Shown: positions 39,484 to 48,566, numbered from the stretch's first letter. The stretch: 64,000 nucleotides of DNA from Micromonospora lupini (GCF_026342015.1 NZ_JAPENL010000004.1:1-64000), one strand, 5' to 3'. Translations and numbers: made by a program. Notes: generated by a model from the sequence alone, not told the origin.

Positions 39484-39927
39484 CTACGCTGGAGGGCTGG
39501 TGCCGCCCTGACCATTCGCCGCTTCCAGGCGTTCGATCGTCGCAAGGACCTCCAGCACCGTCTTGCGCATCTGGGCGAGATCCTCCCCGACCTGATTCGC
39601 GGCCACGTGCGTCACCCCGAGACCGGCCAGGCGGCTCGTCAGCTCGTCCTCAGTGGACGCCGCCGGCGCTGGATCCTCGGCCTGCTGGAAGAAGAAGTTG
39701 GGGTCGACCTTGAAGAACCTGGCGAGGGCGGTGATGGTGTCGTACTTCGGACCGCGGCCGGAGCCGGTCGGGTGGCGAAGGTTGTGGATCTGCTGTCGGG
39801 ACAGCGCACACTGAGCCCCGACCTGGGAGTTCTCCCACGGTTTTCCGTCTGGCCGCCGCTTGGTCTCGAACAGGTAGTTGAGGCGCGCGGCGAACAGCTC
39901 GTCCGGGGGCATGTGGCTGTCTCGCAT
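39484..39927 (-). CDS. XRE-family repressor-like regulator
   Basis: 147 residues from the ATG at 39927; a promoter TTGACG-N17-CAGGCT ends 8 nt upstream, so probably leaderless. N-terminal HTH (QVGAQCALSRQQIHNLRH) with a linker to a C-terminal coiled-coil (EDLAQMRKTVLEVLATIERLEAAN). It is the probable lysogeny repressor of this element or a partner of ImmA. Confidence 0.8.
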   Translation of the reverse strand: MRDSHMPPDELFAARLNYLFETKRRPDGKPWENSQVGAQCALSRQQIHNLRHPTGSGRGPKYDTITALARFFKVDPNFFFQQAEDPAPAASTEDELTSRLAGLGVTHVAANQVGEDLAQMRKTVLEVLATIERLEAANGQGGTSPPA

Positions 39928-40205
39928 AGCGGCAGAGCCTGCCACGGCTCCCCTGAAGCGTCAAATGTGGTGGACGGAAATCCCGCGTGCGTCCAGTCCC
40001 CTTGACGGGACGGTAGCTGATCACATTATGCTCTGCCGCCAGTACAGAGTGCACGCGCTCATAGATGAACAAAGCGTGTGCCGTGACGGTTCGCACCCAG
40101 CGGGGACGAAGTCAGGCGGCGGGTCTTGTTAGCATCTCGGCAGGCCCTTGCCGACATGCCGTACCGCCCCCCGGGTGCCGCGAGATGTGTCAAGGGGGGG
40201 ACCAC
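39928..40205. promoter_or_regulatory. Divergent control region
   Basis: 278 nt between the XRE gene and the forward 40.2-kb gene. It holds TTGACG/CAGGCT on the reverse strand and TTATGC- and TTAGCAT-like boxes on the forward strand. No strong inverted repeat found. Confidence 0.5.
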
Positions 40206-40565
40206 ATGAACCACACGTGGGTAGCCGCGACCACCGTTCCGGTCGCAGCGGAGATCGTCGCTCGTACCGTGAAACTCGGCACGTTGCTGATCAACACCAC
40301 CGTCAGCATCGACGTCCTTGAGGTCTACTGCCAGTCCTGCCGCCGCCCCTACGACGACGTCGCCGACGAGCGGTGCATCGTCGTCACCGAGGGCAACGCC
40401 CACCTGCGGGGAGGACCGATCGGCACCCGCCGCAACAGGAAGTGCCCGATCCACCGCGGCCTCTACACCGAATGCCAAAGCCAACACGAGCAGCCCCTCG
40501 ACTACGGCCGCCCTCCGATGCCCGCGCTCACCGACATCATGGGCGTGGGCGGCGCGCGACGGTAG
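40206..40565 (+). CDS. Unknown protein with zinc site, divergent from XRE
   Basis: 119 residues from the ATG at 40206 (AAGGGGGG upstream). YCQSCRRPYDD and a later CPIHRGLYTEC suggest one zinc-binding fold. Its position opposite the repressor gene suits a lytic-side regulator (cro-like or activator), but there is no visible HTH. Confidence 0.6.
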   Translation: MNHTWVAATTVPVAAEIVARTVKLGTLLINTTVSIDVLEVYCQSCRRPYDDVADERCIVVTEGNAHLRGGPIGTRRNRKCPIHRGLYTECQSQHEQPLDYGRPPMPALTDIMGVGGARR

Positions 40566-40585
40566 CCGCGAGCTGGACCTAACGT
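40558..40585 (+). promoter_or_regulatory. Late-type promoter, copy 7
   Basis: GACGGTAG, 13 nt, CTAACGT, with the leaderless GTG at 40593 7 nt later. Confidence 0.65.
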
Positions 40586-40592
40586 CCGGGCC

Positions 40593-40784
40593 GTGACCAC
40601 GCGCCCGGAGCCATCTCACCCGCCTCGCAACCCAGCGATCCGCCGTGAGGCGATCGGGGCTGCCTGCCTACTCGTGGGAGCAGGCACGGTGCTGGCGGTC
40701 GCTTTCCTCGTCCACCCGCTGCTCGGCGTCGCTCTCTCAGGCGTGGTCCTGGCCGGCATCGGCCTCATCCTGGGCCGGGGGTGA
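40593..40784 (+). CDS. Small two-TM membrane protein
   Basis: 63 residues, leaderless GTG behind a late-type promoter. Two TM segments (AIGAACLLVGAGTVLAVAFL; LLGVALSGVVLAGIGLIL). Precedes the portal gene by 3 nt. It may aid lysis or assembly; unknown. Confidence 0.6.
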   Translation: MTTRPEPSHPPRNPAIRREAIGAACLLVGAGTVLAVAFLVHPLLGVALSGVVLAGIGLILGRG

Positions 40785-40787
40785 CCT

Positions 40788-43232
40788 GTGAGCTGGTTTC
40801 CACTCCTACGCGGCAAGAGCACCGCTGCTGGTGAAGGCAAGTCCTACGGGTACGCGTCGTCAGCCGGGGCGTGGGACAGCACGTACGGCCTCGCCGGCAG
40901 GCTACGGTCCCGGCGCCGCACCTGGCCGGTGGAGCGCGCGGTGGCCGAGGCCTACGAGCGGTCCATCTGGATGTACAAGGGCATCGACACCATCGGCAAC
41001 AAGGTAATGGACCGCCGATTCGAGTACCGGTACCCCGGGTCGGAGAAGGTAGTAGACGACCACCCGATGTACCGGCTGCTCAACGGGCCGAAGGCCAACG
41101 CCCTGGAGTCCGGGCCCGCGCTGCGCAAGCGGATCGCCGCGCAGTTCCTGCTGTCCGAACGCGGCGTGTTCGTCGAGGCCCCACTGACCCGCGCCGGGGA
41201 CGTCAGTCGGCTGGAACTGCTGCCGCCCGGCCGGACGAAGCCGGTGCCAACCCGCGACGAGAAGATGATCGACCGGTTCGAGACCACCACCCTGGACGGA
41301 TCGGTCCGTGCGGTGCCCGTCGAACACGTGCGGTGGATCCGCAACCCGCACCCGCTCGACCCGTACGCCTCGTCCATCCCGATCACCGCCGCCGGCCTGT
41401 CCGTGGAGATGGACGACCTGGGCCGCCTCGTCAACGTGACGTGGATGAGCAACGACGGGCAGACCCGCGCGATCATCGCCGTCAAGGGCGACATGAACAA
41501 CACCGACAGCGGCAAGCTCGAGCGCCGCTTCGGCAGCGGCCCGGTCGACGCCGGGAAGGTCTCCGTCGTCACAGCTGACGGCCTGGCGTACATCGACCTG
41601 TCCGCTCACCCCCGCGACATGCAGTACGAGAACTTGGCGAAGAACGCCAAAATCGAAACCCTCGCCGCCCTGGGCGTCCCCGAGTCGCAGCTGGGCAACG
41701 CGGCCGAGCGGACGTACGCCAACGCCGAGGCCGAGGGCTACATGTTCTGGTCGATCACCATGGCCAGCATCCTGCGGCTGATCGCAGTGGCGTTCTACGA
41801 CCCGGAGGACGAGGACCTCGAACCGTGGTTCAACACCGAGGACGTCCCGGAACTCCAACTCCCCCAGCGCACCCGCCGGTTGGAGGCCCGCGAGGAGGTC
41901 GCCGCCGGCCTGCGGTCGATCAAGTCGTACGCGGAGCTGGCGGGGATCACTGTGGTGTCCACCCCGGAGACCGAGGCGTTGTGGCTCCCGCAGGGTAAGA
42001 CGCCGCTGGATCAGAGCCCCGGCGCCGCGAAGCGGGTGCAGCTGCCGGCCGCGCCGACTGAGGAGCAGGCCGCCCCGCAGGAGGCCGCCGAGGGCGGCGA
42101 GACGGACGGGGAACCGCAGCGAGGGCAACCTGGCAAACCAGTTCCCGGGCAGAGCCAACCGGGCGCCGGGAAGCCTCCCGCGCCACCGAAGCCCACAGGG
42201 CCGGCGAAGCCCACCGCCGCGACCGCGAGGACCGCCGACGGCGGCGGGGAGTCGCCGGCGGGCCCGCAGAGCAAGGTCCGCGCCCCGTACACCATCCGAC
42301 GCAAAGGGCTGCCTCCCACCCGCCGCCACCCGGTCGACGTGCGGCAGGTGAAGGCCGCCGCAGACGCGCTGTTGGACTGGTCGCACTCCGACGTGGACGG
42401 GTCAGCGCAGGACCAGGCGGAGGCGCTGGTCGCGGCGGCGCTCGCCGGGCTGGCCACCAGGTGGGTGGAGCGCACGGTGGCCCGGCTCCAGTCACCGAAG
42501 ACCCGTAAGGGCACCCGCCACTGGCAGCCGGACCCGACCATGCCGGCGGATACCCGAGTGGGGAGGAAGGCTCTCAACGCGGAGCAGGCCGTCGACCCGG
42601 ACACGTGGCGGCGGGAGGCCGAGGCGGCAGTGGGGCCGCTACTCGCCAGCGCTGGGGCGGCCGCCGCCGGCGCGATGGGCGTCACGCTGACCGGACAGGC
42701 ACCCGTAGACGAACCGTCGGGCGGGACCGGCGCGGTCCTCGCCGCCGGCGCGGTGACGTCTGCGACCGCCGCGGCGGTGAGCACCGTGGCCGCCGCCGTC
42801 GGTGTCGCCGCCGGGAACGCGGCCGCGCAGCTGGCCGCCAGGATCAGCCAGTTCGACGCGGATGGGCTGACGCTCGACGACATGGTGGCTCAGGTGCGTG
42901 GCTGGGACGTAGCGGGGTGGGCGCGGCGGCTCGCCGCCACGGCCGCGCCGGCCGCGCTGGAGGCCGGCCGGTACGCCGCGGGCAAGCTGCTCGCCCAGCT
43001 CGGCTGGGAGGTGGTGGCTACCTGGCGTACCCGCGCTGACAACCTGGTGCGCTCCAGCCACGCGGACGTCGACGGGCAGGTCCGCAAGGTGGGGCAGACC
43101 TTCGCCGTCGGCGACGCCGCGTTGCGGTTCCCCCGCGATCCGCTCGGCCCGGCTCAGGAGGTCATCGGCTGCCGCTGCCAGTCACGGTGGTCTGCTCGCC
43201 GGTTCACCCCAGCGCCGGCGGTGCCCGCCTGA
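40788..43232 (+). CDS. Portal protein fused to MuF-like domain
   Basis: 814 residues. The N-terminal 400 residues look like an HK97-type portal (YERSIWMYKGIDTIGNKV; DHPMYRLLNGPKA; LGVPESQLGNAAERTYANAE). A Pro/Ala/Gly linker (about 430-480) leads to a C-terminal MuF-like region ending RADNLVRSSHADVDGQVRKVGQTF...CRCQ. The portal forms the DNA gateway at a capsid vertex, and MuF proteins are usually separate. No frameshift is needed: one uninterrupted frame. Confidence 0.88.
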   Translation: MSWFPLLRGKSTAAGEGKSYGYASSAGAWDSTYGLAGRLRSRRRTWPVERAVAEAYERSIWMYKGIDTIGNKVMDRRFEYRYPGSEKVVDDHPMYRLLNGPKANALESGPALRKRIAAQFLLSERGVFVEAPLTRAGDVSRLELLPPGRTKPVPTRDEKMIDRFETTTLDGSVRAVPVEHVRWIRNPHPLDPYASSIPITAAGLSVEMDDLGRLVNVTWMSNDGQTRAIIAVKGDMNNTDSGKLERRFGSGPVDAGKVSVVTADGLAYIDLSAHPRDMQYENLAKNAKIETLAALGVPESQLGNAAERTYANAEAEGYMFWSITMASILRLIAVAFYDPEDEDLEPWFNTEDVPELQLPQRTRRLEAREEVAAGLRSIKSYAELAGITVVSTPETEALWLPQGKTPLDQSPGAAKRVQLPAAPTEEQAAPQEAAEGGETDGEPQRGQPGKPVPGQSQPGAGKPPAPPKPTGPAKPTAATARTADGGGESPAGPQSKVRAPYTIRRKGLPPTRRHPVDVRQVKAAADALLDWSHSDVDGSAQDQAEALVAAALAGLATRWVERTVARLQSPKTRKGTRHWQPDPTMPADTRVGRKALNAEQAVDPDTWRREAEAAVGPLLASAGAAAAGAMGVTLTGQAPVDEPSGGTGAVLAAGAVTSATAAAVSTVAAAVGVAAGNAAAQLAARISQFDADGLTLDDMVAQVRGWDVAGWARRLAATAAPAALEAGRYAAGKLLAQLGWEVVATWRTRADNLVRSSHADVDGQVRKVGQTFAVGDAALRFPRDPLGPAQEVIGCRCQSRWSARRFTPAPAVPA

Positions 43233-43264
43233 CGAGCCGACGTACCAGGTGCAGACCGGTCCGA

Positions 43265-43292
43265 GACGGTAGCCGAGCTGGTCGGCCACGAT
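43265..43292 (+). promoter_or_regulatory. Late-type promoter, copy 8
   Basis: GACGGTAG, 13 nt, CCACGAT, upstream of the protease-scaffold gene. Confidence 0.6.
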
Positions 43293-43328
43293 GCCCACGA
43301 CCACGAGCGTGTTACCCGGAGGGCACCC

Positions 43329-45155
43329 ATGCAGCAGCTCGAGTACAAGTCCGCCGTCACCGGCTCGCTGCTGGGGCACGACGACGAGAAGGGCATCGTC
43401 GAGGCGCTGGTGTCGATCACCGGCATCGCCGACGAGCAGGACGACATCGTCGTTCCCGGGGCGTACGCGAAGACCCTCGCCAAGCGGAAGATGAAGGGTG
43501 TCCGGTTCCACGACTGGGCCCGCCCGGTGGCGAAGACTCTCGTGCAGGAGGAATGGCCGCCTGGCGACGAACGCCTGCCGGCGACCCTGCCCAACGGTGA
43601 CCCGTGGCCGGCTGCGGCCGGCGCCCTGTACGTGAAAGGCCAGTACAACCTGGCCGTGCAGGATGGTCGGGACGCCTACGAGACGGCGAAGTTCTTCGGC
43701 CCCGACGGGCAGTGGTCCATCGGGTACCGGCCGGCGAGGGGTGGCGCGCGGCGTGACCAGAAGAGCGGCAAGCGGTTGCTCACCGAGGTGGACCTGTTCG
43801 AGTGGTCCGACGTGCTGCACGGCGCCGCGCCACTGTCGACGACCCTCGGGGTGAAGACCGCCGGTGGGATGACCGACGTCGACCAGGACGAGCCGGCCGG
43901 TTTCGTCGACGACGAACTGGGGTTCAAGTTCGACCCGACCCAGCCCCGGGCATCCGACGGGCAGTGGACCGCCACCGGCAGCGGCGGGGCCGCGCCGGCC
44001 GGCCCGGGCGGCACCGCCGAGGGCCTTCCCCCGAACTGGCTGTCCCGCGTCCTCGCCGGAGACCCGAAGTACGTCAAGCCGTCCGGCGGCGGGGGTGGGG
44101 GTGGCAAGAAGAAGCCGCCTGAGGGCGCGACGGCGCTGGAGAAGGAGCGCGCCGCCGAGCAGGAGCGACGTGACCGCGTCGACCAAGCGTTGCAGGACGA
44201 GCAGGCTGCCGAACGCAAGCGCCGCGCAGCCGCCGACGCGCAGGTCCAGAAGGCGTCCGGCGACGAGCGGCGGCAGCTCCAGCTGGCCGAGGGTGATCGG
44301 CGCCGCGCCTGGCAAGAGACGTTCGACGGCGCCCGCGACGAGGAACGGTCCCGCCGGCGGAAGTGGAACGCGGAGCAGCGGCGCCGTAAGGCCGCCCAGA
44401 AGGACAAGAACACCGGTGGTAAGTCCCTGGGCTGGGACGACGACATGGTCGGCCTGGACGACGGTGACACCGCTGACGAGGAGCTGTTCGCCTCGGTTGA
44501 GCCCGCCGCCGGCGGGTCGGTCGACGACGTGGAAGTAAAGGTGATGGACGTGCTGGCAGGGTCCTTCGAGGAGCGCCGCGATCGGCTGCGCTCGGCGGCT
44601 GAGGCGCTGCTGGGCGCCCGTCGCGGTGGCGACGACGTGTGGGTATACATCGTCGGCACCTGGAACGACCGGGTCGTCGCGACCCGGCACGGCGGCGACA
44701 GCGACCCCAAGACCTTCGAGATCCCGTACACCATCCGCGACGGCGAGGTGGAGATGGGCACACCGGAGGAGGTGGAGATCGTCGCCACCATCCAGCCGGC
44801 CGGGTCGACCGGCGTGAAGTCCGTCGCCGCCCTGGTGCTGGACGACGCGGCTCGGGTGCTCGCCCTCGACACCGTCGGCACGAAGAGTGACGGCACCTGG
44901 TCCGAGGAGGACGAACTTCTCGCCGGCACCCTCGACCGGATCGGTGCGCTGGTGCACGGGGCGCCGCTCGACGCCGGCGGCAAGACCACCGAGTCGCCGG
45001 CTGCCGAGGGCGAGGCGCAGACGACCGGCGAGACGGACACCAAGACCGCCGAGGTGGACGCCACGACGGGTGAAACCGGGGTTCCGCAGGACGTGGAGCG
45101 GAAGGTTGCCATCGACCCGGACGAGATCAAGCGGATGCTCGCCACCATCGGCTGA
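43329..45155 (+). CDS. Prohead protease fused to scaffold-like region
   Basis: 608 residues, ATG with GGAGGG upstream. The N-terminal 185 residues fit HK97-type prohead protease (EALVSITGIADEQDDIVVPGAY; FHDWARPVAK; FGPDGQWSIGY, likely His and Ser catalysts). QPRASDGQW (205-213) is related to the HPRDxxGRF tag. A Gly/Lys-rich linker, a long charged coiled-coil (residues 260-380, scaffold-like) and a C-terminal beta-rich domain (DDVWVYIVGTWNDRVVATRHGG) follow. It likely combines scaffold and maturation protease. Confidence 0.8.
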   Translation: MQQLEYKSAVTGSLLGHDDEKGIVEALVSITGIADEQDDIVVPGAYAKTLAKRKMKGVRFHDWARPVAKTLVQEEWPPGDERLPATLPNGDPWPAAAGALYVKGQYNLAVQDGRDAYETAKFFGPDGQWSIGYRPARGGARRDQKSGKRLLTEVDLFEWSDVLHGAAPLSTTLGVKTAGGMTDVDQDEPAGFVDDELGFKFDPTQPRASDGQWTATGSGGAAPAGPGGTAEGLPPNWLSRVLAGDPKYVKPSGGGGGGGKKKPPEGATALEKERAAEQERRDRVDQALQDEQAAERKRRAAADAQVQKASGDERRQLQLAEGDRRRAWQETFDGARDEERSRRRKWNAEQRRRKAAQKDKNTGGKSLGWDDDMVGLDDGDTADEELFASVEPAAGGSVDDVEVKVMDVLAGSFEERRDRLRSAAEALLGARRGGDDVWVYIVGTWNDRVVATRHGGDSDPKTFEIPYTIRDGEVEMGTPEEVEIVATIQPAGSTGVKSVAALVLDDAARVLALDTVGTKSDGTWSEEDELLAGTLDRIGALVHGAPLDAGGKTTESPAAEGEAQTTGETDTKTAEVDATTGETGVPQDVERKVAIDPDEIKRMLATIG

Positions 45156-45166
45156 CCTGCTCAAAG

Positions 45167-45199
45167 AAGCCGGGCCCACCGCGAGGTGGGCCCGGCTTT
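45167..45199 (+). terminator. Intrinsic terminator
   Basis: 14-bp perfect stem AAGCCGGGCCCACC / GGTGGGCCCGGCTT with GCGA loop, then T. Confidence 0.8.
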
Positions 45200-45210
45200 C
45201 CGCTGCGCGA

Positions 45211-45238
45211 GACGCTAACCCCGATCGGTCCCTACGGT
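45211..45238 (+). promoter_or_regulatory. Late-type promoter, copy 9 (capsid)
   Basis: GACGCTAA, 13 nt, CTACGGT. It gives the capsid mRNA a leader of about 130 nt, unlike the leaderless copies. Confidence 0.75.
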
Positions 45239-45373
45239 GTGCCGCAGCCTAGGGCTGTGGCCTGCGGGCGCGTCCCGGCGATGGCCGGGCCGACGCGAAA
45301 CCGCAACCCGGGCGCACGAGACCACACTCCCGCGCATCCCTGCGCGGACCGTGCCCCGAGGAGCAAACCGATC

Positions 45374-46720
45374 ATGCGTACCGACACCATCGACAAGGAC
45401 GAGATCAAGGCCCTGCACCGCGCGCTCAAGGAGAAGAAGGCCGTCGCGGACCAGATCACCGACGCGTTCGAGGTCAAGAGCGACGGCACCATCGTCGTCG
45501 ACGAGGCGAAGAACGCCGCGTTCCTCCAGGCCTTCACCGAGGCCCAGCAGATCCAGCAGATCATCCAGGCGAAGACCGGCTTCACGAACATCGACGCCTA
45601 CCTCAACGGCATGGACGGTGAGCCGGCCGCCCGCAGCGCCAACCAGCCCGGCCCGGAGTACAAGAGCGTCGGCCAGCGGATGCTGGACTCCGACTCGTGG
45701 ACCAGCTACAAGTCCGCGCCGTCGCCGCACGGCTTCACCTACAGGGGCGAGGGCTCGTGGTGGAGCGACATCGACCAGGAGCCGGGCCAGAAGGACGTCT
45801 GGTCGCTCAGCGCGGGCACCTACACCGCCCAGGGCTTCGGTTCGCAGCAGCAGCGCCCCCTGGTGGAGAAGCTGCCCCGGCGCACCCACCTGCGGGACCT
45901 GTTCCCGCCGGAGACCACGACCGCAGCGATGATCTACGGCATCCGGCAGACGGGCTTCGTCAACGCGGCGCGGCCGGTGCGGGAACGGTCGGCGGCCGAC
46001 GGCGTCAGCGCGCCGGTCGGCAACGACACCGACACCTTCGGCCTCGCCCCGAAGTCGAAGATCACCTTCGAGACCGTCGTCTACCCGATGGCCGAGGTCG
46101 CGCACGTCGACTACATCCACAAGACCGTCCTCGAAGACGAGCCGCGGCTGCGCGGGGTGGTCGACCGGAACATGCGCGAGGGTGTGCGCAAGTCCGAGGA
46201 CGACCAGATCCTCAATGGCGACGGCGCCAACCCGAACATGCGGGGCATCCTGCAGACCACCGGTGTGCAGACGTACAACCAGCCCACCGACGGCACGCCG
46301 GCCGCGCCGACGGAGGTGAAGACCACCACGCTGCGCCGAGCGATCACCCGGGTGCAGCTGGCCGAGATGGACGCCACCGGCGTCGTGGTCAACCCGCTCG
46401 ACTGGGAGGACATGGAGCTGGAGGAGGACAACACCGGTCGCCTGACCCTGGTCACCTCCATCGCTCTCGGCGCGGACACCCGCGTGTGGCGGCTCCCGGT
46501 CGTCGCGACCACCGCGATCCCGCAGGGCCGGTACCTGCTCGGAGCGTTCGGCCTCGGCTGCCAGCTGTTCGACCGGCGTGAGCTGGCGATCGAGATCAGC
46601 ACCGAGAACCGCGACCAGTTCGAGCGGGGCGCGCTCACCGTCCGGGCGAGCGAGCGGCTGGCGCTGACCGTCGACCGGCCGGAGGCCTTCGTCACGGGGA
46701 CGCTGTACGTCGCTGAGTAA
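45374..46720 (+). CDS. Major capsid protein (HK97 fold)
   Basis: 448 residues from the ATG at 45374 (GAGGAG upstream). It has an N-terminal helical delta-like part (KALHRALKEKKAVADQITDAF, residues 12-80). The capsid body carries typical HK97-type segments: FVNAARPVRERSAADGVSAP, ETVVYPMAEVAHVDYIHKTVLEDEP, NMREGVRKSEDDQILNGDGANPNMRGIL, VVNPLDWEDMEL and LGADTRVWRLPVV. The prohead protease upstream probably removes the N-terminal part. Own promoter and terminator imply high expression. Confidence 0.93.
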   Translation: MRTDTIDKDEIKALHRALKEKKAVADQITDAFEVKSDGTIVVDEAKNAAFLQAFTEAQQIQQIIQAKTGFTNIDAYLNGMDGEPAARSANQPGPEYKSVGQRMLDSDSWTSYKSAPSPHGFTYRGEGSWWSDIDQEPGQKDVWSLSAGTYTAQGFGSQQQRPLVEKLPRRTHLRDLFPPETTTAAMIYGIRQTGFVNAARPVRERSAADGVSAPVGNDTDTFGLAPKSKITFETVVYPMAEVAHVDYIHKTVLEDEPRLRGVVDRNMREGVRKSEDDQILNGDGANPNMRGILQTTGVQTYNQPTDGTPAAPTEVKTTTLRRAITRVQLAEMDATGVVVNPLDWEDMELEEDNTGRLTLVTSIALGADTRVWRLPVVATTAIPQGRYLLGAFGLGCQLFDRRELAIEISTENRDQFERGALTVRASERLALTVDRPEAFVTGTLYVAE

Positions 46721-46751
46721 TCCACCGCCGCTGGGGGGCAGCGGGGACCGT

Positions 46752-46785
46752 TCGGGCCCGGCAGGAGCGATCCTGCCGGGCCCGA
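46752..46785 (+). terminator. Strong terminator after capsid
   Basis: 15-bp perfect stem TCGGGCCCGGCAGGA / TCCTGCCGGGCCCGA with GCGA loop. Confidence 0.8.
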
Positions 46786-46798
46786 CGTGTGCGTGGGG

Positions 46799-46826
46799 GA
46801 CGTAAGCCGGCGCGGCTGCCTACGGT
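46799..46826 (+). promoter_or_regulatory. Late-type promoter, copy 10
   Basis: GACGTAAG, 13 nt, CTACGGT, upstream of the Pro/Ala-rich head gene. Confidence 0.75.
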
Positions 46827-46856
46827 GCCCGGGCAGCCACCAGGAGGAGATCGCCA

Positions 46857-47518
46857 TGCCACCGCAGCGCAGGAAAACCACCGAGGCGAAGCCGGCGCCG
46901 GCCGCCACCCCGTCAGCCGAGGAGCGGTCCGCCGCCGTGGAGGCCACCGCCGCGGCGGCCGGGGAGCCGGCCAGCGTGGCGCTGGCCGGCACGTCGACGG
47001 CGGTCGGGCCGCTGGAGCCCTCGGCGGAGCAGCAGGCCGAGCAGGCCCCGGCGCCCGCCGGGCATCTGGTCCCATCGCCGCTGACACCCCCGGCCACCGA
47101 CGAGCAGACCAGCGCGCCGGCGGTCGAGTCACCGTCGCCGTTGGAGCCGCCGGCGCACATCGAACCGCCGGCGGGGAGTCGGCAGGTGCTGGACTCGCCC
47201 GTCGCGCCGCTCGACCCGCCCGCCGGGCCGCCCGAGCTGCCGAGGCCGGCGCCGCAGCCCCCGGCCCCGGCCGGTGAGACGCTCGGCTACGTCGACGACG
47301 AGGGCCACCAGGTCCGCATCGCCGACGTGTTCGACCTGACCGGCGACAAGCTGGTGGTCGTCGCGAAGCGGCGCGTACACGTGCGGTTCCGCCGGCCGGG
47401 CATCACCACGGTGCTTCAGTCGCTGCTCTACCCGGCGGGCGCCGAGGTGCACCGCGCGGTGGCCACCGCGCTGGTCGCCGAGGAGAAGGCCGTAGAGGGC
47501 GAAGCCGAGCGCGAGTAG
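46857..47518 (+). CDS. Head-associated protein with Pro/Ala-rich arm
   Basis: 220 residues from the ATG at 46857 (AGGAGGAG upstream). Residues 1-140 are Pro/Ala/Glu-rich and probably disordered. The C-terminal part (VRIADVFDLTGDKLVVVAKRRVHVRFRRPGITTVLQSLLYPAGAEVHRAVATALV) is compact. Position right after the capsid suggests a head decoration or connector protein. Confidence 0.65.
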
Positions 47519-47531
47519 CGGACGGCATCTG

Positions 47532-47560
47532 GGGCCGGGGACACAAGCTGTCCCCGGCCC
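47532..47560 (+). terminator. Terminator carrying a late promoter element
   Basis: 12-bp perfect stem GGGCCGGGGACA / TGTCCCCGGCCC. The loop holds the -35 element GACACAAG (47540-47547). Confidence 0.7.
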
Positions 47561-47567
47561 TTACCGT
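47540..47567 (+). promoter_or_regulatory. Late-type promoter, copy 11 (connector)
   Basis: GACACAAG, 13 nt, TTACCGT. The leaderless GTG at 47575 follows 7 nt later. Confidence 0.7.
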
Positions 47568-47574
47568 TCCCGCC

Positions 47575-48168
47575 GTGACCGCACCCAGCGAGCCGGCGCT
47601 CGTCGTCGACGTCGGCGAGGTCGCCCGACGGGCCGGGCTCGCCCCGGACGACGACAACGTCGTGGCGGCGGTGACGGACGCGATCCGCGACGCCACGGCG
47701 GACGCCGAGGCGTACCTGGGCTACCCGCTCGTCCCGCTCAGCCGGACCGAGACCGGCCTGGAGCCGGGCTGGGACGGCACCTGGCCCCTCGGTGAGGATC
47801 CGGTCGCGTCGATCGTGCAGGTGACGGCCGAGCTCGACGCGCACCTGCAGCCGACCGGCCTCTACACGGTGGAGTACCTGTGGGGTCGAGACTCCCGGGA
47901 GCCGGAGTACGGGCCGATCCGCCGGTGGATCACCGCGTCGGCGGCCTACGCCCACCCCAGCGTTCGGCTGCTGGCCGATGCGGGCGGCCAGCGCCGGCGG
48001 GTGAAGTCGGTGTCGGCCGAGGGCCAGTCGGTGAGCTACGAGTCGTCGCCCCCGACAGCCGGCGCACCGACGGCCGGAGTGCCGCCGATGTCGACGATGG
48101 ACCGGTGGCGGCTGGCTGGCAGGCGGGTCTACACCCGGCCCGGCTGGACCGTCCCTCGCCCGTACTGA
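47575..48168 (+). CDS. Head-tail connector (adaptor-like)
   Basis: 197 residues, leaderless GTG. The start (DDDNVVAAVTDAIRDATADAEAYLGYPL) and the later region (YTVEYLWGRDSREPEYGPIRRWITASAAYA) match phage adaptor proteins of the gp6/gp15 type that join portal to tail. The C-terminus is Pro-rich and variable. Confidence 0.75.
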   Translation: MTAPSEPALVVDVGEVARRAGLAPDDDNVVAAVTDAIRDATADAEAYLGYPLVPLSRTETGLEPGWDGTWPLGEDPVASIVQVTAELDAHLQPTGLYTVEYLWGRDSREPEYGPIRRWITASAAYAHPSVRLLADAGGQRRRVKSVSAEGQSVSYESSPPTAGAPTAGVPPMSTMDRWRLAGRRVYTRPGWTVPRPY

Positions 48169-48566
48169 GCGGCGCACCGCACGCTGCGTATCCCATCCTA
48201 GGAAAACGCCTGTACGAAAACCCTGGTCGGAGGGCTTGCGCAGGATTGGCCCGTTCGGGTGGCTGCGGATGAGACGAGCGGCCGGTGTGTCAGAAGACGC
48301 ACTGAACTCCGAGCTACTGTTACAACCGGCGAATCCGCACGTCAGAGCGGCCGGGACTGTATCGCATAACACTTCGGCTTGGAAGTTGGGTACACGGGTT
48401 CTCTACTTCTAATCAGGTGTTTATGACACACTGCGGAAGCGGTGACACGTCGCAGAAGTAGACCGCTACGACGTGCGGCGCACAACGAAGAACGCCCCAC
48501 CCTCAGCCCGCGAAGCGTCGAGTGGAGCGTCCCTCACCGGTCCTGTAGCCGTGCCATCAGGCGCGG
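48169..48566. other. Non-coding, AT-richer stretch
   Basis: 398 nt without a convincing gene, less GC-rich than its surroundings, between the adaptor gene and the small reverse gene. No tRNA cloverleaf or clear inverted repeat was found in it, apart from the terminator that begins at 48542. Confidence 0.5.

Noticed and set aside
48169..48541. Possible tRNA or attachment site in the AT-richer stretch
   Set aside because: No cloverleaf, T-loop or CCA-end could be assembled by eye, and no repeated core was found.
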